Origin: Streptomyces rapamycinicus NRRL 5491
GTDB lineage: Bacteria; Actinomycetota; Actinomycetes; Streptomycetales; Streptomycetaceae
Assembly (NCBI RefSeq): GCF_024298965.1
Contig: NZ_CP085193.1
Location: forward strand, 5,642,001 to 5,706,000
Reading direction: 5' to 3'
DNA length: 64,000 nucleotides
How positions within the stretch are numbered: the stretch's first letter is position 1; every line of letters begins with the position of its first letter. A program made the translations under genes and the position numbers. Positions 1-8,063 of this stretch are shown here, piece after piece. Below the pieces are notes generated by a model, which saw only the letters and a list, made by a program, of their open reading frames with translations, was not told the origin of the DNA and made no database searches.

Positions 1-967
1 TGCCGCCGGGCTGGTAGGTGGCGGCCACCCGCAGATCGTCGGGCTGCTCCAGCTCCTGGGGGAGGAGGCTGCGCTGGAGGGTGACGGCGGCCTCGCGCTG
101 GAGGCGCTCGCTGGCGCGCAGCCGCTCCGCGGATTCGACCTGGTCGGTGACGTCGGCGCCGAAGACGAGCACGCCGCGGACCGGCTCGGTGGCCGTGTCG
201 GTATCGGTGGCGGTGCCGGTACCGACGGTCTCGGTGGCGAACGCCTCCGGCACGGCGGCGGCCTTACGGACGACGCCTTCCCGGACCGAGCCGTCCACCG
301 GCGTCCCGTCCACGGGCGTTCCGTCCACCGGCGTTCCGTCCACGGCCCCCTCCCTCGCCCGCTCGTCCGCCGGCCGCGCGGGGGCGACGACCTTCGGCGC
401 GGCCATCTCGATCGGGGAGCAGGTGAAGGTGTAGTAGCCGTGGCGGGACCGGCCGGGGCCGGGGGCCGCGCCCTCCTGCCGCGGCCCGGGGGTGGTCGCC
501 GGGCCGCCCGCGGGCACCCGCCGGGACTTGACCGTACGGGGCTTGCCGCTGCGCAGGACCTGGTCCATGAGCGGCAGCAGCCCCAGCTCTCTCAGCTCGG
601 GCAGGGCCTGGCCGGCGGGCGTGCCGGGGGTCCGGGAGCCGAAGAGCTTCACATAGGTGTCGTTGAGGTAGGCGATGCGGTGCTCGGGGCCGTAGACCAC
701 CGCGACCAGCGCCGGCACCTGGCCGAGGAGGTCATGGGCGGACAGCCCTTCGAGGGTCGGGACGGCGGCGGGAGGCGCGGCGTCGGAAGGGGCGGCGGCG
801 GGAGGCTCACCGCGCCCCGAGGGGTCGGCGCTCTCGCCCCGGGCCGCCGGGACGGACCCGCCGCCCGCGGCGGCCGCGGACTTCGGCCGCCGCGCACCGC
901 GGTCTGCCCGGGCGGCGATGCGTCGCTGGGTTCGGGGGAGCCGGGCGCTCCAGCGCGTGAAGTTCAC
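1..967 (-). CDS. PAS domain / PP2C (SpoIIE-RsbU type) serine phosphatase, C-terminus beyond the left edge
   Basis: Probable regulatory protein phosphatase of the kind that dephosphorylates anti-anti-sigma factors. Only the first 322 residues are in the window, because the frame runs off the left edge. A PAS-like sensor begins near residue 78 (VVYGPEHRIAYLN at about 84-96). Its closing strands (YYTFTCSPI and GVLVFGADVTDQ) are separated by about 65 residues of low complexity that include four PVDGT-type units, made by 15-bp repeats near 291-350. The usual entry into the phosphatase domain, LQRSLLPQELEQPDD, lies at the edge. The GTG at 967 is chosen because a GAGG sits about 9 nt upstream and the frame is open throughout. 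The catalytic Asp residues are not visible, so activity cannot be judged. Confidence 0.85.
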   Translation of the reverse strand, partial: MNFTRWSARLPRTQRRIAARADRGARRPKSAAAAGGGSVPAARGESADPSGRGEPPAAAPSDAAPPAAVPTLEGLSAHDLLGQVPALVAVVYGPEHRIAYLNDTYVKLFGSRTPGTPAGQALPELRELGLLPLMDQVLRSGKPRTVKSRRVPAGGPATTPGPRQEGAAPGPGRSRHGYYTFTCSPIEMAAPKVVAPARPADERAREGAVDGTPVDGTPVDGTPVDGSVREGVVRKAAAVPEAFATETVGTGTATDTDTATEPVRGVLVFGADVTDQVESAERLRASERLQREAAVTLQRSLLPQELEQPDDLRVAATYQPGG

Positions 968-1202
968 TGCGGATTACCTCGTGGGGTGGTGGCTGAGCGG
1001 CGCGCCGGCGCGGGATCGGGGAGATGGGTGCGGGTACGGGGGACGGCCCCCAGGGGAATGCAGCAAACTTCCGAATCCTCGCGATTGTCACTCTTTGCAG
1101 ATACGAGCCCACCCATGGTCACACGACCAGTGTGGCCGACCGGACTGACATCCGTGAGACGCCGATCGTGGGAGGGGAGTTCCCGGCTCCGCCCCGATCG
1201 GC

Positions 1203-2573
1203 TCAACTGGCGCCGGGATGGCGACCGGTGTCCGCGGCGAGTTTGAACTCGGCGCGCGGGTTCTCCAGCGACCCCAGCGACACGATCTCGCGTTTGAACA
1301 GCCCCGACAGAATCCATTCGGCCAGCACGCGTGCCTTACGGTTGAACGTGGGCACCCGGCTGAGGTGGTAGACGCGGTGCATGAACCACGCCGGGTAGCC
1401 CTTCAACTTGCGTCCGTAGACGTGTGCGACGCCTCTGTGGAGCCCCAGGGAGGCCACAGAGCCCGCGTACTTGTGCTCGTAGTCCGTGAGCGGCTGGCCC
1501 GCGAGCGCGGCGGCCACGTTCTCGGCGAGGACCTTGGCCTGGCGCACGGCGTGCTGTGCGTTGGGGGCGCACTCCGTACCGGGCCGGTCGGCCGTCAGGT
1601 CGGGCACCGACGCGGCGTCCCCGGCCGACCAGGCGTGTTCCGCGCCGTCAACCTGGAGGGCCGCGGTGCATTTGAGCCGGCCGCGCTCGTTCAGGGGCAG
1701 ATCGGTGGCGGCGAGGATCGGGTGCGGTTTGACGCCCGCGGTCCACACGAGCGTGCGGGTGGGGAAGCGCGAGCCGTCACTCAGTGCGGCGATCCGGTCG
1801 ACGCAGGAGTCCAGGCGGGTCTCCAGCCGGACGTCGATATTGCGGCCGCGAAGCTCTCGGACGGCGTACTTGCCCATCTCCTCGCCGACCTCCGGAAGGA
1901 TCCGGTCGGTGGCCTCGACGAGGATCCACTTCAGGTCTTCGGGGGCGATGTTGTGGTAGTAGCGGACGGCGTACCGGGCCATGTCCTCGAGCTCGCCGAG
2001 CGCCTCGACGCCCGCGTATCCGCCGCCGACGAAGACGAAGGTCAGCGCCGCGTCGCGGACGTCCGGGTCCCGGGTCGAGGAGGCGATGTCCAGCTGTTCG
2101 AGGACGTGGTTGCGCAGGCCGATTGCCTCCTCGACGGTCTTGAAGCCGATGCCGAACTCGGCGAGGCCGGGGACCGGGAGGGCGCGGGACACGGATCCGG
2201 GGGCCAGGACCAGCTCGTCGTAGTGGATGTCGACCGTGCCGGTGCCCTCTTCCTCCGTGGCGAGGGTTCTCACGGTCGCGGTGCGTTTGCCGTGGTGGAT
2301 CGCGGTGGCCTCGCCGATGACGACCGTGCAGTCGGGCAGGACCCGCCGCAGCGGCACCACCACATGGCGGGGCGAGATCGATCCGGCCGCCGCCTCGGGC
2401 AGGAACGGCTGGTAGGTCATATACGGCTCGGGGTCGACCACGATGACTTGCGCCTCGCCGTGCCTCAGCTCCCGCTTCAGCTTTCGCTGGAGGCGCAGCG
2501 CGGTGTACATCCCGACGTAGCCACCACCGACAACGAGAATGCGCGCTGGTTCCTTCACCCTCCCATGAGGCAC
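1203..2573 (-). CDS. ndh: Type II NADH dehydrogenase / NAD(P)-FAD-dependent oxidoreductase
   Basis: Single-subunit, non-proton-pumping NADH:quinone oxidoreductase of the respiratory chain, expected at the inner face of the membrane. It has two Rossmann folds: an FAD-binding ILVVGGGYVGMYTA near residue 12 and an NAD-binding FVGGGYAGVEA near residue 178. The family core is present (YMTYQPFLPEAAAG, LVWTAGVKPHP, AWSAGDAASVPD) with a C-terminal MHRVYHLSRVPTFNRK segment. Length is about 456 residues, normal for the family. The start is uncertain: a GTG at 2573 (PHGRVKEPARI) has no clear ribosome site, and a GTG at 2558 (VKEPARI) has a GGGAGG too close to it. The frame stays open to 2699, but that extension does not look like this family. 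It stands alone and is divergent from the TetR gene. Confidence 0.88.
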   Translation of the reverse strand: MPHGRVKEPARILVVGGGYVGMYTALRLQRKLKRELRHGEAQVIVVDPEPYMTYQPFLPEAAAGSISPRHVVVPLRRVLPDCTVVIGEATAIHHGKRTATVRTLATEEEGTGTVDIHYDELVLAPGSVSRALPVPGLAEFGIGFKTVEEAIGLRNHVLEQLDIASSTRDPDVRDAALTFVFVGGGYAGVEALGELEDMARYAVRYYHNIAPEDLKWILVEATDRILPEVGEEMGKYAVRELRGRNIDVRLETRLDSCVDRIAALSDGSRFPTRTLVWTAGVKPHPILAATDLPLNERGRLKCTAALQVDGAEHAWSAGDAASVPDLTADRPGTECAPNAQHAVRQAKVLAENVAAALAGQPLTDYEHKYAGSVASLGLHRGVAHVYGRKLKGYPAWFMHRVYHLSRVPTFNRKARVLAEWILSGLFKREIVSLGSLENPRAEFKLAADTGRHPGAS

Positions 2574-2879
2574 GCGCGACCGTGGTTTGTCCACAGGCCC
2601 GACGAATTGTGTGACCGGACGGCTCGCTCGGCCCCGAACCGCGGAATCGGTTACACGTACGAAATGTCCGCAGGTCAGCCCCGGGATAGGTGGGGGCAAG
2701 CGGGCGGATAGCCGGAAAGAGGTGGTCTGCTGCTCTGATCGGGGGGCGTTCTGTCCCGAGCTACCCTCTTCTTTCTTGACCTGCGCTCAACTATGTTCGT
2801 ACTTCGTCGGGGTTGTGACTGCCTCGACAGTCTGGGCGGGGAGTCTCCGGGGGGAGACATCATTACCGGGGGATCACTT
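2574..2879. other. Divergent intergenic region between ndh and the TetR gene
   Basis: About 300 bp without a gene that I can support. It must hold the promoters of both flanking divergent genes. A TTGACC hexamer on the plus strand at 2776-2781 could be a -35 element for the TetR gene, but the -10 is not convincing. No recognisable Rex-type operator was found for ndh. Confidence 0.4.
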
Positions 2880-3605
2880 ATGCACCTTCAGGGTTCGTCA
2901 TGGTCCGCAGCCGTCGCGTCGTCGGACGGAAACGGCGGACGGAACACACCGCTGCGCGTGGACGCGCAGCGCAATCTGGAGCACGTCCTGCGGGCGGCGC
3001 GCGAGGTCTTCGGTGAGCTGGGGTACGGGGCTCCGATGGAAGACGTGGCGCGCCGGGCGCGGGTAGGGGTGGGCACCGTCTATCGGCGGTTCCCCAGTAA
3101 GGACGTGCTGGTGCGCCGGATAGCCGAGGAGGAGACGGCAAGGCTGACCGATCAGGCGCGAGCGGCGCTGGGTCAGGAGAACGAGCCGTGGTCGGCGCTG
3201 GCCCGGTTCCTGCGTACTTCGGTGGCGTCCGGCGCGGGCCGGCTGCTTCCGCCGCAGGTGCTGCGGGTCGGAGTCGACGTCGAGACCGAGATCCGGCTGC
3301 CGCAGCAGCGGCAGGCGGCGTTAGCCGCACCGGCTCAGCCGGAGCTCCGGCTGGTCGAGCGGCCGATGGTCGCTGAGGACGAGCCGGACGACGCGGGCGC
3401 CGCGGCGCTGCTGGAGGTCGTCGGGCAGCTGGTGGAGCGGGCACGGGCCGCGGGTGAGCTTCGCCCGGATGTCACGGTCGCCGATGTGCTGCTGGTGATC
3501 GCCACGGCGGCGCCATCGCTGCCGGACGCGGCACAGCAGGCGGCGGCCTCGGCCCGGTTGCTGGACATCCTGCTGGACGGGCTGCGGTCACGCCCCATGG
3601 GGTGA
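2880..3605 (+). CDS. TetR/AcrR family transcriptional regulator
   Basis: DNA-binding repressor of the TetR family, 241 residues. The N-terminal helix-turn-helix covers about residues 28-85, with the typical sequence HVLRAAREVFGELGY, PMEDVARRARVGVGTVYRRF and SKDVLVRRI. The C-terminal ligand domain is Ala/Glu rich and not specific. The ATG at 2880 has GGGGGA at a good distance. The same frame is open upstream to 2793, but that part is not needed for the family. No target can be assigned from sequence. It is divergent from ndh, so ndh or its own promoter are possible targets, which is inference only. Confidence 0.85.
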   Translation: MHLQGSSWSAAVASSDGNGGRNTPLRVDAQRNLEHVLRAAREVFGELGYGAPMEDVARRARVGVGTVYRRFPSKDVLVRRIAEEETARLTDQARAALGQENEPWSALARFLRTSVASGAGRLLPPQVLRVGVDVETEIRLPQQRQAALAAPAQPELRLVERPMVAEDEPDDAGAAALLEVVGQLVERARAAGELRPDVTVADVLLVIATAAPSLPDAAQQAAASARLLDILLDGLRSRPMG

Positions 3606-3744
3606 TGCCGTCGGCTCCGGAGCGGGACGCGTTCTCGTCTTCGCGCGCCGGTTCCAGGGGGTGAGCGGCGCGTCTCGCCTCCTCCGTACGAGTGACGACA
3701 TATGACGGTCGGCCGGGGCGTCGCGCCTGCTGCTCGTGCCCGCG

Positions 3745-6700
3745 TCAGCGGGCGGGCGGCGGTGCGGCGCCCCGGTCGGCGGCTTTGGGGGCCACGTCGG
3801 CGGTGGCGGCCCGGTCGGCGGTTGCGGCCGAGTCGGCCTGCTCATCGGCGGCGTCAGGGGCAGTGGCATCGGTACCAGTGGCATCGGCATCGCCGACGTC
3901 GAGAGAGCTCAGCGCCTCGTCGAGCAGGCGGAGGGCCTCCTCGGGGGCCAGAGTCGTGCTCTCGGTGCGCAGCTTCTCGACCGCGTCCTGGCCCAGCGCC
4001 TCGCTCGCACGCGCCGCGGTCGCGCCGACGTCCCCGGCCACCAGCGGTGAGCGCGGCAGCCGACCGCGCCAGCCGTCGGCTGCGCCCAGCAGCCGCGTGG
4101 CGAGCCCCTCGTGCCCGCATCCCGCCAGGAGCTCTGCCGCCGACTCCGCCTGATGGGCCAGCAGCAGCTCCATGGAGTTCACCGCGAGGCCCTCGCTCAG
4201 CGTGTTCCGCAGCTTGCGCAGTCCGCCGGCCAGATCCCCCTCCAGGCCGGTGATACGGGCCTCCAGGCCGTTGGCCACGACCCAGAACTGCGGTGGCGAG
4301 GTGCCGCGCAGCGCACGCTCTCGCGCGGCGTCGCAATACGTCCTGGCCCGCGCCAGATCACCGCGTACCAGCTCGGCCTCGCTGCGCACGATGTCGTTGA
4401 AGGCCAGCACGTCCTGGGTGCCGCAGCGCTCCGCTTCCTCCTCTGAGCGCTCCACCAGCCTCAGCGCGCCCTCCACATCCCTCCCGTGGACGGCGAGGTC
4501 GGCGAGGCGGGTGTAGAGGAACGGCACCTCGGTGTGGGCGCCGAGCTCCTGCGCGAGCCGCGTCGCCCTCTCATAGGCGGCCCTCGCCTCCTCGAACCGG
4601 CCGCGATGGGTGGCGATCTCGCCACGCGCGCCCTCCACCTGGGCGAGCATCCAGCGGTCGCCGACCCGGGCGGCCAGCTCGCGCAGCTCGGCCAGGTCGT
4701 CGCCGGCGCTCTCGACGCCGCCAGGCATGTCGATGGCGAGGTGAGTCCGGTACATCAGCGAGACGCCGAGCGCCCAGTCGTCGCCGTATGCCCGGCAGTC
4801 GGCCACGGTCAGGTCCATGAGCGGCAGCATCTCGCCGCTGAAGCCCTCGATGACGAAGGCCGTGAACGGCCACAGCAGACCGGGGAAGCACGCGCGGCGG
4901 GGCCCTGGATGGCTCGCGTAGGCGTCGCGCATGTGTACCGCGGCGTCCCGGGTCTCGGGATCGCCCAGATCCGGGCCGGTGCCCTGCTCGGCGAGCAGGA
5001 AGAAGAGCAGCAGCCGCAGGTCCATGAACTGCCAGTACCGGGTGGCTTCATCGTCGACGCCGTCCTCGCCGTCCGGTACCCGGGCCGGGATGAGCGGGAA
5101 CTGGTCGAGGGGATGGCCGCCGCCCGGTGCCCGATCCGCCTCGCCGTCCGTGCCATGGGCGCGGCTCTCCAGGGCCAGGGCACGGCCGACCCATGCGGCG
5201 CCCTCGTCCCGGTAGTTGCGCAGCCACCAGAACCACGCCAAGTCGCGGATGAGCGCGAAGACGGTGCCCTCGTCGGCGGTGGTCAGGGAGCGGTGCAGCG
5301 CTGCCCGGATGTTGTCGAGGTCGGTCTCGACGAGGCGCAGCCAGGGCAGTTGTCCGGCGGAGCGCAGACGGGGCTCGGCGGTGCGGATGAAGTCCCGGAA
5401 GTGGGCGGTGTGACGGGCCACGGCGGCCTTGTTGTCGGTGCGGGCCGCGGCGTCCTCGGTGGCGCGCTCACCGACGTACTCGTTGATGGTCTCCAGCATC
5501 CGGTAGCGGGGCTCGCCGCCCGCCGGGCCGGAGGACTCCGCCGCCGGACCGTGCGACGGATGGTCGACGATCAGCAGCGACTTGTCGACCAGCGCCCCGA
5601 GCAGTTCCAGCACCTCGACGGGCGCGATCCTGGCCTGGGGGCGCGTATGAGAGCGCGTGGGGGCGCGCGTCGCGGCGTACGCAACCGTGTCGCCCAGTGC
5701 CGACGTGCCCGCCGTCGCATCCGTAAGGGCGTCACGAATGCCGACGCCTTCCTCGATGACGCCATCGGCGTCCGTGCCGTCCGTGTGACCCGTGCCGCCG
5801 CTGTCCGTGCCGTCCATGCCGTCCATGCCGTCCGCGCTGTCCGTGCCATCCGTAAGGGTGCTCGCGCCGGGCGGGGTGTCCGCGCACACCGCCTCGGCCG
5901 CGGACAGGGTCCACCCGCCCGCGAAGACCGACGCACGGCGCAGCATGGTGCGCTCACGCTCGTCGAGGAGGTCCCAGGACCACTCGACGACGGCCCGCAG
6001 GGTCTGCTGGCGGGGCAGCGCGGTTCTGCTGCCGCTGGTCAGCAGGCGGAAGCGGTCGTCCAGCCGGTCCGCGATCTGGCGTGGGGTCAGCAATCGCAGC
6101 CGCGCCGCGGCCAGCTCGATCGCCAGTGGCAGACCGTCCAGGCGGCGGCAGATCTCCGCGACCGCGGCCGCCGTGCCCGGGTCCGCCGCCGGGTCGAAGC
6201 CGGGCCGTACGGTGGCGGCGCGCTCGGCGAACAGCTGGTGGGCGGGGGCGGGCGGCAGCGGCTCCACCGGCCTTATGGTCTCGCCGGGCACCCCCAGCGG
6301 CTCCCGGCTGGTGGCGAGCACGGTCACCCCCGGGCAGTGCGCGAGCAGGGTCTCGGTGAGCCGGGCCGCGGTGTCGATGACGTGCTCGCAGTTGTCGAGC
6401 AGGAGCAGCAGCCGACGGTCGGCGCAGTACTCGACGAGCCGACTCGTCGGATCCCCGCCGTCCGCGCCCGTGGTACGGCTCTCGAGCCCGGAGGCGAGCA
6501 GCATGGTCTCGCGGCGGCCGACCGCGCTCAGGACGGCGCCGGGGACGGCGGAGGGCTGGTCCAGCGGGGCGAGTTCGGCGATCCAGACGCCGTCCGGGTA
6601 GCCGTCCGTCAAGGCCCCGGCGGCCTCCTCGGAGAGCCTGGTCTTACCTGAGCCGCCGGGGCCGGTGAGGGTGACCAGCCGGGCGCCCTCCAGGTCGCGG

Positions 6701-7740
6701 AGGATGTCGCCGATCTCATTCTGGCGACCGACGAAGCTGGTGAGGCGGGCTCTGAGGTTGCCGTGCGGCAGCCGCGGCACGGCGGTGCGCGGGCCCGCCT
6801 CCCGGCCGTCGACGCGGCTTCCCGCCCCGCCGTCGGCACCTCCGCCCCCGGCCCGGCCGCCGAACGCGCCCCTGGCCGCCCCGCGGCCGTCGATCGCCGT
6901 ACCGTCCGCCCGGGTTCCGCCCCCGCTCCCCTCATGGCCGTCGGCCCTCGGCGGAGCGGCCTGCGCGGTGGGCTCCCCGCCGCGCGGCTCCTGGAGGGTC
7001 GACTCGGCGTCCGTCGTCAGCAGCCGTCTGTGGAGCTCCTTGAGCTCGGTTCCCGGGTCGGTGCCGAGGCGGTCGGCGAGGATCCTGCGGACGTCCTCGT
7101 ACGCCGCGAGGGCGTCGGCGGAGTGACCGGCCGCCCGCAGCGCGCGGATCAGCTGGGCGTGGAACGTCTCGTCGAGCGGATGGTCCGCGACGAGCTCGCG
7201 CAGCTCCGGTATGACATCCGTAGGGCGGTCGAGCGCGAGGTCCACGTCGATCCGGCGGTGCAGCGCGGTCAGCCGGAGCGCCTCGGGGCGGGCGGCGGCC
7301 GCGTCCCGGTCCGGCAGGTCGGCGAGGGCCGGGCCGCGCCACAGGGCGAGCGCCTTACGGAGGGTGGCGGCGGCCGTCTCGAGGTCGTCGGCGTCCAGGG
7401 CGCGTATGCCCTCGTGCGTCAGCCGCTCGAAGCGCAACAGGTCGACGTCGTCCTGGGGCGCGGCGGTCGCGAGGCGGTAGCCGCCGGGTGAGGAGATCAC
7501 GGCGTCCCTGCCGATGGCGCGGCGCAACCGGCCGACGAGCGCCTGGAGCGCGGCGGGCGCGTCATGCGGAGGGTCCTCGGCCCACACCTCGTCGATCAGG
7601 ACCTCTACGGAGGCCGGGGCGGTGCGTGCGGCCCTTACGGCGAGCGCGGCGAGCAGCGCGCGGATCCGGGGACCGCCGAGGGGGAGCGGGTCGCCGTGGT
7701 CGTCGCGCGCTTCGGTGGTGCCGAGGATCAGATACCGCAC
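3745..7740 (-). CDS. AfsR/SARP-type transcriptional regulator with NB-ARC ATPase and TPR domains
   Basis: Large (1331-residue) pathway-type regulator. Domain order: winged-helix DNA-binding domain (about 1-90, MRYLILGTTEARDDHG), bacterial transcriptional activation domain (about 95-245, ending LADRLGTDPGTELKELHRRLL), a Gly-rich linker, an NB-ARC-like ATPase with Walker A TGPGGSGKT near 357 and Walker B-like RLLLLLDNCEHV, and C-terminal TPR-like helices (about 1020-1260). A low-complexity stretch near 620-660 is made of D-G-T/M repeats. The GTG at 7740 follows AGGAGA by 8 nt; an ATG just upstream is out of frame. This architecture is typical of activators of secondary metabolism, and the nearest downstream-reading partner is the cyclase homologue at 8064-10151, which also reads leftward. 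Whether the two are linked is unknown. Confidence 0.9.
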   Translation of the reverse strand: MRYLILGTTEARDDHGDPLPLGGPRIRALLAALAVRAARTAPASVEVLIDEVWAEDPPHDAPAALQALVGRLRRAIGRDAVISSPGGYRLATAAPQDDVDLLRFERLTHEGIRALDADDLETAAATLRKALALWRGPALADLPDRDAAAARPEALRLTALHRRIDVDLALDRPTDVIPELRELVADHPLDETFHAQLIRALRAAGHSADALAAYEDVRRILADRLGTDPGTELKELHRRLLTTDAESTLQEPRGGEPTAQAAPPRADGHEGSGGGTRADGTAIDGRGAARGAFGGRAGGGGADGGAGSRVDGREAGPRTAVPRLPHGNLRARLTSFVGRQNEIGDILRDLEGARLVTLTGPGGSGKTRLSEEAAGALTDGYPDGVWIAELAPLDQPSAVPGAVLSAVGRRETMLLASGLESRTTGADGGDPTSRLVEYCADRRLLLLLDNCEHVIDTAARLTETLLAHCPGVTVLATSREPLGVPGETIRPVEPLPPAPAHQLFAERAATVRPGFDPAADPGTAAAVAEICRRLDGLPLAIELAAARLRLLTPRQIADRLDDRFRLLTSGSRTALPRQQTLRAVVEWSWDLLDERERTMLRRASVFAGGWTLSAAEAVCADTPPGASTLTDGTDSADGMDGMDGTDSGGTGHTDGTDADGVIEEGVGIRDALTDATAGTSALGDTVAYAATRAPTRSHTRPQARIAPVEVLELLGALVDKSLLIVDHPSHGPAAESSGPAGGEPRYRMLETINEYVGERATEDAAARTDNKAAVARHTAHFRDFIRTAEPRLRSAGQLPWLRLVETDLDNIRAALHRSLTTADEGTVFALIRDLAWFWWLRNYRDEGAAWVGRALALESRAHGTDGEADRAPGGGHPLDQFPLIPARVPDGEDGVDDEATRYWQFMDLRLLLFFLLAEQGTGPDLGDPETRDAAVHMRDAYASHPGPRRACFPGLLWPFTAFVIEGFSGEMLPLMDLTVADCRAYGDDWALGVSLMYRTHLAIDMPGGVESAGDDLAELRELAARVGDRWMLAQVEGARGEIATHRGRFEEARAAYERATRLAQELGAHTEVPFLYTRLADLAVHGRDVEGALRLVERSEEEAERCGTQDVLAFNDIVRSEAELVRGDLARARTYCDAARERALRGTSPPQFWVVANGLEARITGLEGDLAGGLRKLRNTLSEGLAVNSMELLLAHQAESAAELLAGCGHEGLATRLLGAADGWRGRLPRSPLVAGDVGATAARASEALGQDAVEKLRTESTTLAPEEALRLLDEALSSLDVGDADATGTDATAPDAADEQADSAATADRAATADVAPKAADRGAAPPPAR

Positions 7741-7903
7741 AGGGCCATTCTCCTAGGTTGCGGATTGCCGCTGGGGAGATGGTGCGGAGCGGCGGCGGAG
7801 GGGGCCATTCGTTTTCGTCCGCCGTAAGGACACCGGCCTTCTCGTCCCCTGTAGGAACGCCGGCTTCTCGTTCCCCGTGAGGACGCCGAGTTCCGGCGCC
7901 CGG

Positions 7904-7993
7904 CAAGCGTCCCGGCTCCCTGAGGGCACGGAGCAGACACCCCGGCTCCCTGAGCGCTGGGGGCAAGCACCCCGGCTTCCTGGGCGTCAGGGG
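7904..7993. repeat. Three 30-bp imperfect tandem repeats
   Basis: Units 7904-7933, 7934-7963 and 7964-7993 each share the core ccggctccctgag (ccggcttcctggg in the third) at the same phase. Looser relatives of the core lie just to the left, at about 7830-7903. They fill the 323-bp gap between the AfsR-like gene and the cyclase homologue. Read on the minus strand they give 10-residue periodic peptides, but no start with a ribosome site was found, so they are recorded as repeats and not as a gene. Confidence 0.75.
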
Positions 7994-8063
7994 CCATGTC
8001 CCGTAGGACTCCCCGGGGCGAGAGGTCACAAGGCGGCCTCGTGCCGCCTCGGTGCGGAAGCCG

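Noticed and set aside
1218..2711. Plus-strand frame (497 codons) antisense to the NADH dehydrogenase gene
   Set aside because: No family features, and it mirrors the ndh reading frame.
4486..6651. Long plus-strand open frame (721 codons) across the AfsR-like gene
   Set aside because: It is the complement of a clear regulator gene on the minus strand; the product is Gly/Arg/Ala-rich with no domain. High GC keeps such frames open.
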